Assembly: GCF_011694515.1 (NCBI RefSeq) | Contig: NZ_CP050192.1 | Coordinates: forward strand, 852,448 to 916,447 | From: Mycobacterium sp. DL592 | Lineage (GTDB): Bacteria; Actinomycetota; Actinomycetes; Mycobacteriales; Mycobacteriaceae | Length of the DNA stretch: 64,000 bases | Direction of reading: 5' to 3' | Shown: positions 18,256 through 27,303 of the stretch, piece after piece | Layout of the letters: every line of letters starts with the position of its first letter | Position numbering within the stretch: position 1 is the first letter of the stretch | The notes under the pieces: generated by a model | Told to the model about the DNA's origin: nothing | Databases searched by the model: none | Seen by the model: only the letters and a program-made list of their open reading frames with translations | Position numbers and translations under genes: made by a program

Positions 18256-20501
18256 TCGGTCAATCCCAGCTCGCCGCCGAGGATCTCGTTGTTGTGCTGC
18301 CCGAGTAGCGGCGCGGCGGTGGTGACGAACTGACCGGTCACCGGTGGCCGCGGGTAGGGCAGCGGACCGCACAACGGATGGTCACGGGGCTGGAAGAACC
18401 CGCGGTCGCCCAGGGCGGGGTTGTCGATGACCTCGGGTGGCTGCACCACCGGGGCGGCGGGCACACCGGCGGCCAGCAGCGCGTCGACTGCCTGCTGGAG
18501 TGGCCGCTGGGCCAGCCAGTCGGTCAGCCGGGCGTCGATCAGCGCGGCGTTGTCCTCGGTGTAGTCGACCCCGTGGCTCCACTGTGGTTGTTCCAGAACC
18601 ACTTTGATGGACTGCCAGTCCTCGCGGTGGCGGATGCTGACCGCGATCCACTGGTCGTCCCCGGCGCAGCTGTAGACGTTCTGGACGGCGAACTCGTGGC
18701 CCCGGTTGCCGCGGCGGTTCAGCAGCACGCCGGTGCAGTCGTACTCGATGACCTGCAGTGCGCTGGCGTTGAGCACCACGTCGATCATCGGTAGCTCGAC
18801 GAGCTGGCCGTGGCCGGTGCGCCTGCGGTGCTCGAGGGCCGCGACGGTCAGGAAGGCCGCGTGCACACCGGCTAGCGGATCGCACGCGCCGCGCGGGGCG
18901 GTCGGCAGTCCGTCGGGATACCCGGTGAGCCAGGCCAACCCGGCGAGCTGCTCCATGGTCATGGCGAAGCCGACCCGGTCGCGCCAGGGCCCGTCGAGCC
19001 CGAACCCGGGCATCCGGACTTCGATGATCGCCTCGTTGAAACCCTTGAGCACGTCGTAGCCGAGCCCGAAGTTCTCCATGACACGCGGGGTGAAGTTCTC
19101 GATCACCACATCGGCGTCGGCGACCAGCCGGCCGAGAAGTGCCTTGCCGGTATCGGATTCGAGGTCGAGGGTGATCGACCGCTTACCGGAGTTGACGCCC
19201 TGGAACACCCAGCTGTACTCCCACCAGCGTTCGACGTCGGCGCGGAACCCGCCCGCGAAGCGCATCCCGTCCGGGCGTTGCACCGACTCGATCTTGACCA
19301 CGTCGGCGCCGAGCATCGCCAGCAGATGAGTCGCCGACGGGCCGGCCCAGAACGCGGTCAGGTCGATGATCCGGACACCGGCCAGCGGCAAGCCCGGTGC
19401 GGCCTGCGCGGGTGGCCGGCGGCGCGGCGCCGGGGCTGTGCCGGTGTCACCGATCGGTGGCGGCAGCGCGGCCGGCAGCGGCGTGCACTCGCTCATCCGC
19501 CACGGCGGGCGTGGCGCGCGGAAGCCAGCCGGGTGGTCGTCGAACGAGCCGCGCTGCACGAAATGATCCATGCCGGGCAGGGTTTCGCCGTTGCCGATCG
19601 CGGCCATCGGGATGCGGAACAGGGCGGCCAGTTCCACGATCTCGTCGACGGTCCGTGAGGCGAACCACTCACCGGTGCGGGCGCGCACCAGATCCCGCTG
19701 CTCCCAACGGCCGATCTGGAACCGCAATTCCGGAATGTCGGCGAGGTCGGGGCATTCGACCATCGCGCAGAAGTCCTGCCACTGCTGGCCGGTGGCCATC
19801 GAGATACCGACGTAGCCGTCCTTGGCCCGTTCCACCGACGGTACCTCGGTGGAACGCCCGACCACCTCGAGCAGCATCAGTTCCTTGCGCAGCCAGGAGA
19901 ACACCTGCATCGAGGTGGTCATGGCTTCCAGCACCGACATGTCGTAGCGGCCGCCGCCGCCGTAATGGCCGGTCACTCCGAAGAATGCGGCGTAGCTGCC
20001 GGCGACGAACTCGCCGAGATCGCCCGCCACGGCGACGGGCGGCCGTTCCGGTTCGCCGCGCGATCCCGTCGACCCGCACCACGCCTGCAGCGTGAACTCG
20101 GTGGCCGGCCGGTCGGTCCACGGCCCAGTCCAGCCGAAGTCCGAGACGGTGACGACCGCGGAATGTGCTGCCAGGGAATCCAACTCGGCCTCGCCGAGAC
20201 CCAGCGTCGCGGCCTGAGCCGGGGTGGCACCCAGGATCACGATATCGGCCCCGGCGAGCAACTCGGCCGGAACCGTGTCGGCGCTGACGCTGTGCTTACC
20301 GCCTGCCAGGAACGCGAAGAACGGACTCTCCTGCTCCCGCGCCGGCACTCCGGCGGGCTGGTAGCGCCGCAGCCGGTGGCCAGTCGGGGGTTCCACCATC
20401 ACCACGTCGGCTCCTGCGTCGCGCAGCAGCTTGCCGGCGTAGGCGGTGGCCAGGCGGTCACCGATCTCGACTACGCGCAGACCCGATAGCGGAGAAGGCA
20501 T
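18195..20501 (-). CDS. CoA-transferase, CaiB/BaiF type III, tandem double domain
   Basis: A 768-residue cytoplasmic protein made of two class III CoA-transferase domains: residues 1-360 begin GLRVVEIGDRLATAYAGKLLRDAGADVV, and 370-768 begin GVRIIDLTAFWAGPSATHLLAMLGADVV. Single-domain family members are about 400 residues, so this is a fused dimer. The second domain carries the better conserved 'SITLDLESDTGKALL' and 'GFNEAIIEVRMPGFG' segments. Such fusions activate carboxylic acids in degradation of terpenoids, steroids or aromatics. It ends 61 bp inside the convergent monooxygenase gene and is followed upstream by the alcohol dehydrogenase gene 5 nt away, implying one operon. Confidence 0.9.
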   Translation of the reverse strand: MPSPLSGLRVVEIGDRLATAYAGKLLRDAGADVVMVEPPTGHRLRRYQPAGVPAREQESPFFAFLAGGKHSVSADTVPAELLAGADIVILGATPAQAATLGLGEAELDSLAAHSAVVTVSDFGWTGPWTDRPATEFTLQAWCGSTGSRGEPERPPVAVAGDLGEFVAGSYAAFFGVTGHYGGGGRYDMSVLEAMTTSMQVFSWLRKELMLLEVVGRSTEVPSVERAKDGYVGISMATGQQWQDFCAMVECPDLADIPELRFQIGRWEQRDLVRARTGEWFASRTVDEIVELAALFRIPMAAIGNGETLPGMDHFVQRGSFDDHPAGFRAPRPPWRMSECTPLPAALPPPIGDTGTAPAPRRRPPAQAAPGLPLAGVRIIDLTAFWAGPSATHLLAMLGADVVKIESVQRPDGMRFAGGFRADVERWWEYSWVFQGVNSGKRSITLDLESDTGKALLGRLVADADVVIENFTPRVMENFGLGYDVLKGFNEAIIEVRMPGFGLDGPWRDRVGFAMTMEQLAGLAWLTGYPDGLPTAPRGACDPLAGVHAAFLTVAALEHRRRTGHGQLVELPMIDVVLNASALQVIEYDCTGVLLNRRGNRGHEFAVQNVYSCAGDDQWIAVSIRHREDWQSIKVVLEQPQWSHGVDYTEDNAALIDARLTDWLAQRPLQQAVDALLAAGVPAAPVVQPPEVIDNPALGDRGFFQPRDHPLCGPLPYPRPPVTGQFVTTAAPLLGQHNNEILGGELGLTDQELAELEAEGVIGFWPSGL

Positions 20502-20506
20502 GGAGC

Positions 20507-21646
20507 TCAGGCGATCCCGAAGTCGATGACGCCGCGGACCAGCTCACCGCGCAGCAGGTCCTCGAAGGCCTCGTTGATGTCGTCGAGCCGGTAGGTACGG
20601 GTGATCATCTCGTCCAGCAGCAGTTGGCCGGCGGTGTACATGGCCGCCAGGTGCGGGATCTCCGAGCGTGGATTGCACGACCCGAACACCGTCCCGCACA
20701 GGTTCTTGTTCATCAGCACCAGATCCTGCACGTCGAGCTGGACCGGCTGGGCACCGGCCCGCGCCATCCCGGTCAGCACACAGGTGCCACCCTTGCGGGT
20801 CAGTGCCAGCGCGGGGCGGATGTCCGCACCGGTGATGTCCGACGGCGCGACGATCACGGCGTCGGCCATCACCCCGCGGGTCAGCTCCCGCACCAGGTCG
20901 ATGGCGTCGGCGGCCGACGCCGCGGTGTGGGTGGCTCCGAAGCCGAGCGCGGATGTCAGCCGCGCCTCGCGGGGATCGACGGCGACGATCGTGGTGGCGC
21001 CGTTGATCCGGGCGCCCTGCACCGCGGCGGTTCCGATACCGCCGACCCCGATGACGACACAGGTGTCACCGCCGCGGATGTCGGCCCGGTGGGCGGCCGA
21101 ACCGTAGCCGGTGGGCACCGCACACGACAGCAGCGCCGCGGGCAGCAGCGGGATCGACGGGTCGATCTTCACCAGCGAATCCGCCGCTACCACAGTGTGT
21201 TCGGCGAAGGCGCCGATTTTCGAGGTGTGCCCGAGGTCGTGCCCGTCGAGGGTGTGATGACGGAAGGTGCCGTCGGTCGGCATGCCGGGCGTAAGCACCC
21301 CGGCGCCCTTGTCGCACAGGTACTGCATGCCCGAGGCGCACCAGCGGCAGTGGCCGCACACCGCGACGAACGAGGTGACCACGCGGTCGCCGGGGGCCAG
21401 GCCGGTGACGCCGTCGCCGACCTCGACGACCACGCCCGAGCCCTCGTGGCCGCCGATCGTCGGTGGCCGCGTCGTGGGTGCACCGGGCGGGGACATGAAG
21501 CCGTTGCGGATGTGGTCGTCTGAATGGCACAGCCCGGCCGCGGCCATCCGGATCAGCACCTCACCGGCGCGCGGCGGGTCTAGCTCGAAGTCCTCCACCG
21601 ACCAGGCGCCGCCCGGCTCGCGGACGACGGCGGCGCGGCTCCTCAT
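20507..21646 (-). CDS. Zinc-containing alcohol dehydrogenase (MDR family)
   Basis: A 379-residue medium-chain dehydrogenase. Catalytic zinc ligands lie in AGLCHSDDH and GGHEGSG; the structural zinc site CGHCRWCASGMQYLC is complete. The Rossmann motif is GVGGIG. Similarity is to the NDMA-dependent/AdhD-type actinobacterial alcohol dehydrogenases. It lies first in a two-gene unit with the CoA-transferase. ATG 21646 is preferred over ATG 21658 because a TAATGT -10 ends 8 nt before it and would be transcribed only in part by the longer form. It probably interconverts an alcohol and ketone or aldehyde for the neighbouring monooxygenases. Confidence 0.9.
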   Translation of the reverse strand: MRSRAAVVREPGGAWSVEDFELDPPRAGEVLIRMAAAGLCHSDDHIRNGFMSPPGAPTTRPPTIGGHEGSGVVVEVGDGVTGLAPGDRVVTSFVAVCGHCRWCASGMQYLCDKGAGVLTPGMPTDGTFRHHTLDGHDLGHTSKIGAFAEHTVVAADSLVKIDPSIPLLPAALLSCAVPTGYGSAAHRADIRGGDTCVVIGVGGIGTAAVQGARINGATTIVAVDPREARLTSALGFGATHTAASAADAIDLVRELTRGVMADAVIVAPSDITGADIRPALALTRKGGTCVLTGMARAGAQPVQLDVQDLVLMNKNLCGTVFGSCNPRSEIPHLAAMYTAGQLLLDEMITRTYRLDDINEAFEDLLRGELVRGVIDFGIA

Positions 21647-21654
21647 GCCCCACG

Positions 21655-21660
21655 ACATTA
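21655..21660 (-). promoter_or_regulatory. -10 hexamer TAATGT for the alcohol dehydrogenase/CoA-transferase unit
   Basis: Minus-strand TAATGT lies 8 nt before ATG 21646 and supports that start over the ATG at 21658, which would lie inside the promoter. Confidence 0.45.
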
Positions 21661-21771
21661 CGGGTGCGGCGTGGGCCCAGGGTGCGAGATCCCGCTTCGT
21701 ATCCGCGGGGACCGCGGTATTCCCGAATTCGCTCAAAGGGAAACGGAGCGCACGCCCCGCTTGATCGGGGC

Positions 21772-21777
21772 TACGTT
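21772..21777 (+). promoter_or_regulatory. -10 hexamer TACGTT for the LLM oxidoreductase gene
   Basis: TACGTT lies 6 nt before GTG 21784, so a leaderless transcript is predicted. Confidence 0.5.
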
Positions 21778-21783
21778 GCCGGA

Positions 21784-22713
21784 GTGGCAATCAAACTTGG
21801 ACTTCAGATCCCCAACTTCTCCTACGGAACCGGTGTGGCCGAGATGTTTCCGACGGTGGTCGCGCAGGCGCGTGAGGCCGAGGACGCCGGATTCGACTCG
21901 GTGTTCCTGATGGACCACTTCTACCAACTGCCCGGCCTGGGTGTCCCTGAGGACCCGGTCATGGAGGCCTACACCGCGCTCGGCGCGCTGGCCGCGGCCA
22001 CCCAGCACGTCGCGCTCGGCACCCTGGTGACCGGCAACACCTACCGCAACCCGACCCTGCTGGCCAAGGCCATCACCACCCTCGACGTCATCAGTCAGGG
22101 CCGGGCCATCCTCGGCATCGGCACCGGCTGGTACGAACTCGAACACGATTCACTGGGCTACGAGTTCGGCACCTTCACCGACCGGTTCGACAAACTCGAC
22201 GAGGCGCTGCAGATCATCCTGCCGATGCTGCGCGGTGAGCGAGTGACGGTGGAGGGCAAGCACTACCGCACCCAGGAGGCGTTCGCCAACCCCCGCTTCC
22301 GCGACCACATCCCGCTGATGATCGGCGGCAGCGGCGAGAAGAAGACAATTCCGTTGGCGGCCCGGCATTTCGACCACCTCAACATCATCGCCGGATTTGA
22401 CGAACTGGCGCACAAGGTCGGGGTGGTCAAGCAGCGCTGTGAGGAGATCGGCCGCGACCCGGGCACCCTGGAGACCAGCGTGCTGGCAATCGCCGTCATC
22501 GACGAGAACGTCACCGAGGACTTCATTCCGGAGGACTTCAAGCAGCAGGCGGTCTTCGGCGGCCCCGAGCAGATCGCCGAACAGATCAAGACCCGAATTC
22601 TCGACGCCGGTGTGGACGGCGTCATTCTCAGCGCGGTCACCAACATCGACGGCTACCACCCGGGGCGGCTCACGGCTGTCGCCGAGGCCCTCAAGCCGGT
22701 CCTCGGGCTCTGA
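21784..22713 (+). CDS. LLM-class (luciferase-like) F420-dependent oxidoreductase
   Basis: A 309-residue luciferase-like TIM-barrel protein. Visible motifs are 'LGLQIPNFSYG' at the start, 'DHFYQLP', 'LGTLVTGNTYRNP' and the coenzyme-binding 'LGIGTGWYELEH', with 'PLMIGGSGEKKT' typical of the F420-dependent subgroup common in mycobacteria. It would catalyse a hydride transfer or mono-oxygenation on an unknown substrate, in keeping with the catabolic genes to its left. GTG start with a leaderless promoter, diverging from the alcohol dehydrogenase gene. Confidence 0.88.
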   Translation: MAIKLGLQIPNFSYGTGVAEMFPTVVAQAREAEDAGFDSVFLMDHFYQLPGLGVPEDPVMEAYTALGALAAATQHVALGTLVTGNTYRNPTLLAKAITTLDVISQGRAILGIGTGWYELEHDSLGYEFGTFTDRFDKLDEALQIILPMLRGERVTVEGKHYRTQEAFANPRFRDHIPLMIGGSGEKKTIPLAARHFDHLNIIAGFDELAHKVGVVKQRCEEIGRDPGTLETSVLAIAVIDENVTEDFIPEDFKQQAVFGGPEQIAEQIKTRILDAGVDGVILSAVTNIDGYHPGRLTAVAEALKPVLGL

Positions 22714-22734
22714 CGATCGGGCTGCCCGGCCGGC

Positions 22735-24285
22735 TCACCGCCAGCTGGGTAGCCAGATCTCCATGTTCCACGTCGACTGCGAGATCGGGATGCCGGTCAG
22801 GATCGGATACAGCCAGGCGAAGTTCGTGATCACCAGCGCCAGGTAGCCGCTGACCACGATCAGCCCGAGCGTTCGGCGTTCGGCGTTCTGGTTCGGCGCG
22901 TGCAGGATGTCGCCGAGTATCAGCGCGATGGCCATCGCCAGGAACGGCGCCATCGGCACCGCATAGAAGAAATACATCTGCCGGTCGATGTCGGCGAACC
23001 ACGGCAGGAACCCGGCGCAGTAACCGGTGAGCACCACCGCGTAGCGCCAGTCGCGGCGGACGAATGCCCGCCACGCCGCATAGAACAGCACCGGCACCGC
23101 CAGCCACCACATCGCAGGCGTGCCGACGAGCATGACGGCCTTGACGCACGACGTGGCACCACAGCCCGGCACGTTCTGGTTGTCGATCGCATACAGCACC
23201 GGCCGCAGCGACATCGGCCACGTCCACGGCTTGGACTCCCACGGGTGGTGGTTGCCGGCCGAGTTCGTCAGCGTCGAATGGAAGTGGTACGCCTTGTAGG
23301 TGTAGTGCCACAGCGACCGGATCGCATCCGGCGGCTGGAACCACTGCCGTTCGCCGATCGATTCGCCGACCTCGTAGCGGTTGACCGCGGTCTCGGAGGA
23401 GAACCACGGCGCGTACGACGCCAGGTACACCGCGAACGGGATCAGACCGAACACGTATGCCGTCGGGCCCAGGTCGCGCCGGATCACCCCGAACCACGGC
23501 CGCGGAACCCGGTAGGCCCGCCGCGCCGCGACGTCGAACGCCAGCGACATCGCGCCGAAGAACACGATGAAGTACAGCCCGGACCACTTGGTCGCGAACG
23601 CCAGGCCCAGCAGCACGCCCGCGCCGAACCGCCACCACCGCACCCCGAGCCGCGGACCCCACGGCGTCTCCGCGATGCGTCCCTCCAGCAGCGCGTTGTG
23701 CATGCGTTCGCGCATCTGGTCCCGGTCGACGATCAGCGCCCCGAACGCCGCGACCACGAAGAACGTCAGGAAGCCGTCCAGCAGCGCGGAGCGGGCCGCG
23801 ACGAAGCTGACGCCGTCGGCGATCAGCAACAGCCCGGCCATCGCGCCGATCATGGTGGAGCGGCTGATCCGCCGCACGATCCGCACCACCAGCGCCACCA
23901 GGATCACGCCCAGCACCGCGCTGGTGAACCGCCAGCCCACGCCGTTGTAGCCGAACAGCGCCTCACCGATCGCGATCAGCTGCTTGCCGACCGGCGGGTG
24001 TACCACCAGACCGAAGCCGGGGTTGTCCTCGACGCCGTAGTTGTGCAGCATCTGCCAGGCCTGCGGCGCGTAGTGCTTCTCGTCGAAGATCGGGGTGCCG
24101 GCGTCGGTGGGGGAGCCGAGGTTGGCGAACCGGGTCAGCGCGGCCAGCGCGGTGACGACGGCGGTGGCCGCCCAGCCCTCGATCCGGTCGAGCGGACCGA
24201 AGTCGGCGACCGGCACCAGCGGCCCCGGACTGATGACGGGAACCGTGCGCGGGTGCGCGGCCAGGTCGTCGGCGGTGGCAGTCAT
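22735..24285 (-). CDS. pmt: Polyprenyl-phosphate-mannose:protein mannosyltransferase (Pmt, Rv1002c-type)
   Basis: A 516-residue, multi-pass membrane GT39 enzyme that moves mannose from a polyprenyl-phosphate donor to Ser/Thr of proteins being exported by Sec. The DE motif needed for catalysis is in IFDEKHYAPQAW near residue 70, in the first extracytoplasmic loop; further conserved loops include 'NSAGNHHPWESKPW'. Many hydrophobic segments follow. Length is close to that of Rv1002c (503). ATG 24285 lies 8 nt after a minus-strand TACGAT; the extra upstream reading frame belongs to the antisense of rsmI. It diverges from rsmI as in M. tuberculosis. Confidence 0.95.
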   Translation of the reverse strand: MTATADDLAAHPRTVPVISPGPLVPVADFGPLDRIEGWAATAVVTALAALTRFANLGSPTDAGTPIFDEKHYAPQAWQMLHNYGVEDNPGFGLVVHPPVGKQLIAIGEALFGYNGVGWRFTSAVLGVILVALVVRIVRRISRSTMIGAMAGLLLIADGVSFVAARSALLDGFLTFFVVAAFGALIVDRDQMRERMHNALLEGRIAETPWGPRLGVRWWRFGAGVLLGLAFATKWSGLYFIVFFGAMSLAFDVAARRAYRVPRPWFGVIRRDLGPTAYVFGLIPFAVYLASYAPWFSSETAVNRYEVGESIGERQWFQPPDAIRSLWHYTYKAYHFHSTLTNSAGNHHPWESKPWTWPMSLRPVLYAIDNQNVPGCGATSCVKAVMLVGTPAMWWLAVPVLFYAAWRAFVRRDWRYAVVLTGYCAGFLPWFADIDRQMYFFYAVPMAPFLAMAIALILGDILHAPNQNAERRTLGLIVVSGYLALVITNFAWLYPILTGIPISQSTWNMEIWLPSWR

Positions 24286-24293
24286 CGGTGTCG

Positions 24294-24299
24294 ATCGTA
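24294..24299 (-). promoter_or_regulatory. -10 hexamer TACGAT for pmt
   Basis: Minus-strand TACGAT, 8 nt before the pmt ATG. It overlaps the opposite-strand rsmI -10 by 2 bp. Confidence 0.5.
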
Positions 24300-24303
24300 A
24301 GCT
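24298..24303 (+). promoter_or_regulatory. -10 hexamer TAAGCT for rsmI
   Basis: TAAGCT lies 7 nt before the rsmI ATG, so a leaderless mRNA is expected. It shares 2 bp with the divergent pmt -10. Confidence 0.55.
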
Positions 24304-24310
24304 CTGGGGC

Positions 24311-25147
24311 ATGACAACCGGCCGACTGATCCTGGGGGCGACGCCGCTGGGACAGCCCGCCGACGCATCGAAACGGCTGGTCGACGCGCTGGCCAGCGCC
24401 GATATCGTGGCCGCCGAGGACACCAGGCGGGTGCGCACCCTGGCGCAGTCGCTGGAGGTGACGATCACTGGCCGGGTGGTCAGCCTGTTCGACCAGAACG
24501 AGGCGGCCCGGGTGCCCGGGCTGATCGACGACATCAAGGCCGGGGCCACCGTGCTGGTGGTCAGCGACGCCGGCATGCCGCTGATCAACGACCCCGGCTA
24601 CCGGATGGTGACCGCGGCCATTGACGCTGGAGTGCCGGTGTCGTGCCTGCCCGGACCGTCGGCGGTGACCACGGCGCTGGCCGTCTCCGGCCTGCCGTCG
24701 GACCGGTTCTGCTTCGAGGGCTTCGCGCCGCGTAAACAGTCCGCCCGCCGCGCCTGGCTGGCCGGCCTGGCCGCCGAGCCGCGAACCACGGTGTTCTTCG
24801 AGTCGCCGCGGCGGCTGGCGGACACGCTGCGCGACGCGGTCGGTGAGCTCGGCGGGCAGCGCCGTGCGGTGGTGTGCCGGGAGCTGACGAAGGTCCACGA
24901 GGAAGTCCTGCGCGGGTCGCTGGCCGACCTGGCCGACTGGGCTGACGACAAGGTGCTCGGCGAGATCACCGTGGTGCTCGAAGGCGCCCGGCCGGTGGCC
25001 GACGTGGCAACCCTGGTCGCCGAGGTCACCGCACTGGTCGACGAGGGTATGCGGGTCAAGGACGCCTGCGCGCAGGTGATCGACGCACACCCTGGCGCGC
25101 CGTCGCGCCGCGACCTCTACGACGCGGTGCTTCGGTCCCGCACCTAG
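24311..25147 (+). CDS. rsmI: 16S rRNA (cytidine-1402 2'-O)-methyltransferase RsmI
   Basis: A 278-residue SAM-dependent enzyme methylating the ribose of C1402 in 16S rRNA. Signature motifs: LILGATPLGQP, AEDTR, SDAGMPLINDPGYRMV (about 95-110), LPGPSA and FFESPRRL, with the C-terminal 'GEITVVLEGA'. It is the orthologue of Rv1003. The annotated start is ATG 24311 with a leaderless -10. The gene end overlaps convergent pabB by 4 bp. Confidence 0.95.
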   Translation: MTTGRLILGATPLGQPADASKRLVDALASADIVAAEDTRRVRTLAQSLEVTITGRVVSLFDQNEAARVPGLIDDIKAGATVLVVSDAGMPLINDPGYRMVTAAIDAGVPVSCLPGPSAVTTALAVSGLPSDRFCFEGFAPRKQSARRAWLAGLAAEPRTTVFFESPRRLADTLRDAVGELGGQRRAVVCRELTKVHEEVLRGSLADLADWADDKVLGEITVVLEGARPVADVATLVAEVTALVDEGMRVKDACAQVIDAHPGAPSRRDLYDAVLRSRT

Positions 25148-26364
25148 ACGACGACCGGTGTCAGGATCGGCGCCGCCTTGTGCAGGCATTCCTGCCACTC
25201 GGCCACCGGGTCGGAGTCGGCGGTGATGCCGCCGCCGACGCCCAGCACCGCGCAGCCGTGCGCGTCGAACTCCACCGTGCGGATCGCGACGTTGAGTTCG
25301 CAGCCGGCGATCGGTGACGCGAACCCGATGGTGCCGCAGTAGACGCCGCGCCGCCGCGGCTCCCAGGTCGAAAGTAGTTGGCGTGCGCGGGTTTTGGGCG
25401 TCCCCGTGACAGACGCGGGTGGGAACGTCGCGGCCAGTACTGCCGAGGTCGGCATCGCGGCGGGCACCCGCGCGGCCACTGCCGACACCAGATGCCACAC
25501 CCCGGGGGCGGGGTGCACGGCCAGCAGTTCCGGCACGGTGACGGTGCCTACGTCGGCGACGCGGCCCAGGTCGTTGCGCACCAGGTCGACGATCATGATG
25601 TTCTCGGCGACGTCCTTGACCGACGCCCGCAGCAGTGCCGGGTCGGCGTGCAGCGGCAACGTCCCCTTGATCGGACTGGACGTGACGCCGTCGCCGGAGC
25701 GCCGCAGGAACAGCTCCGGCGACAGTGACGCCACCGCGCCCCAGTCGCCGGCCAGGTACGCCGCCCGCGCGGGGGTGGTGCGGGTGACGGCGTCGGCGAA
25801 GAAGTCCACCGGCGAGCCGGCGACCGTGCCGGTGAACTGCGTGCACACGCACGCCTGGTAGACCTCGCCCGCGGCGATCGCCGACAGGCACTCCTGCACG
25901 CCGGCTTGATGCGCGTCGAAATCGGCTGCACCCCAGATAATTTCGCAGGACTGCGAGACCGCCGGAGAGGTGATGGCCGCACTGACCCAGGGTTGGATCG
26001 TTGTGCCGGTGAGGCTTTCGTGCCACCAGCAGCCGTCGTGGTCGAGGCGCAGCACGCAGTCGGTCCAGCCGCCTGCCGCTTCGGGAACCCGAGGTCCGCG
26101 CCCGTCGGCCGCGGCGTCGGGATAGGACAGGTATCCGATCCACCCGCCGCCGACCGCGTCGCGACGCGCACCGGGCGTGACGGCGAAGACGTCGGCCGGA
26201 TCGACGGGCAGGATCGCCACACTCGGCGCGATCACCGCCCCGGCACCGAACCAGTCACCGGTGAACGCCGCAGGCGGCGGCAGCCCGCGGCGGGCCGCGG
26301 CGGCGGCCAGTGCCCGCAGCACGTCGGCGGCGGTGCCGATGTCGCCAAGCCGCTCGATGCGCAT
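25144..26364 (-). CDS. pabB: Aminodeoxychorismate synthase component I (PabB, Rv1005c-type)
   Basis: A 406-residue chorismate-binding enzyme forming 4-amino-4-deoxychorismate for folate synthesis with a glutamine amidotransferase partner encoded elsewhere. The conserved block is complete: PIKGTLP, VDLVRNDLGRVADVGTV, PPASVTGTPK and 'GVYCGTIGF', ending with 'GGGITADSDPVAEWQEC'. The N-terminal half is divergent, as usual. It overlaps rsmI by 4 bp at its 3' end. ATG 26364 has no obvious SD and no TANNNT within 10 nt. Confidence 0.93.
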   Translation of the reverse strand: MRIERLGDIGTAADVLRALAAAAARRGLPPPAAFTGDWFGAGAVIAPSVAILPVDPADVFAVTPGARRDAVGGGWIGYLSYPDAAADGRGPRVPEAAGGWTDCVLRLDHDGCWWHESLTGTTIQPWVSAAITSPAVSQSCEIIWGAADFDAHQAGVQECLSAIAAGEVYQACVCTQFTGTVAGSPVDFFADAVTRTTPARAAYLAGDWGAVASLSPELFLRRSGDGVTSSPIKGTLPLHADPALLRASVKDVAENIMIVDLVRNDLGRVADVGTVTVPELLAVHPAPGVWHLVSAVAARVPAAMPTSAVLAATFPPASVTGTPKTRARQLLSTWEPRRRGVYCGTIGFASPIAGCELNVAIRTVEFDAHGCAVLGVGGGITADSDPVAEWQECLHKAAPILTPVVV

Positions 26365-26409
26365 CGCTTAAGCGTGACGGCTGCGCCGGGCAGACGCAAA
26401 GTCGCGGTG

Positions 26410-27303
26410 CTACCGGCTGATCTCGCGGGGGACGGTCACCGATGCCAACTTCTCGGGGTTGCGCATCGCGTAGAAGTTGGTGATCTTGCCGTCGATCACC
26501 TCGATCAGGAACACGCTGTCCGGGCGCTCGTTGCGATACACGATCGCCGCGGGCGCGCTGTTGTAGGACGCGAGTTCCACCCGGTACTCCGACCCGGCCC
26601 GGCTCATCAGGCCGATCAGCAGCCTGGCCACCTTCCCGGCACCCAGCACCGGCCGACGCGCCGCGCTGACCTTGCCGTCGCTGTCGGAGGTGAACACCAC
26701 GTCGGGGGCCAGCATCGCCATCAGCCCGTCCAGGTCGCCGGTGGCGGCCGCGACCAGGAACTGCGTGGTGATCTGCTCGGACTTCGCCGGTTCGACGGGC
26801 TCGAATCGTTTGCGCCGGGAGTGCACGTGCTCGCGGGCGCGGTGCGCCATCTGGCGCACCGCGGCCGTGGATTTGCCTACCGCAGAAGCGATTTCGTCGT
26901 GGCTGAAGCCGAACACCTCGCGCAGTACGAACACTGCGCGCTCGTCGGGGCTCAGCGTCTCGAGCACCACCAGCATCGCCATCGACACCGACTCGGCGAG
27001 CACCACATCCGAGGACGCGTCGGTGTCGTCGAGCAGCAGCGGCTCCGGCAGCCACGGGCCCACATAGTCCTCCCGCCTGCGGGCCTGGCTGCGCAGGGTG
27101 TTCAGCGCCTGCCGGGTGACGAGCTGGGCCAGGTAGGCCTTGGTGTCGCGCACCTGCGTCAAATCCACGCCCGCCCAGCGCAGGTAACCGTCCTGCAGCA
27201 CGTCGTCGGCCTCGGTCGCCGAACCGAGGATCTCGTAGGCGATCGTGAACAGCAGCGGCCGCAGGGCCGTGAACCGCTCGGCGTGCTCGTCGGCGGCGTT
27301 CAT
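26410..27303 (-). CDS. ECF RNA polymerase sigma factor with SnoaL-like C-terminal domain (ECF41/SigJ-type)
   Basis: A 297-residue sigma factor. Region 2 (about 10-75: LLFTIAYEILGSATEADDVLQDGYLRW) and region 4 (about 115-165: LSPDERAVFVLREVFGFSHDEIASAVGKSTAAVRQMAHRAR) are clear. A C-terminal SnoaL-like domain (about 180-285) replaces an anti-sigma factor in the ECF41 group, where it both helps and inhibits activity. Its start overlaps the oxidoreductase stop by 4 nt, and an ECF41-like promoter stands upstream of that gene, so the pair is probably autoregulated. The family is often linked to such oxidoreductases; the signal sensed is unknown. Confidence 0.93.
   Translation of the reverse strand: MNAADEHAERFTALRPLLFTIAYEILGSATEADDVLQDGYLRWAGVDLTQVRDTKAYLAQLVTRQALNTLRSQARRREDYVGPWLPEPLLLDDTDASSDVVLAESVSMAMLVVLETLSPDERAVFVLREVFGFSHDEIASAVGKSTAAVRQMAHRAREHVHSRRKRFEPVEPAKSEQITTQFLVAAATGDLDGLMAMLAPDVVFTSDSDGKVSAARRPVLGAGKVARLLIGLMSRAGSEYRVELASYNSAPAAIVYRNERPDSVFLIEVIDGKITNFYAMRNPEKLASVTVPREISR

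Noticed and set aside
22900..24300. 466-residue plus-strand open frame
   Set aside because: Antisense of pmt, extremely Arg/His-rich; the hydrophobic helices and DE motif are on the minus strand.
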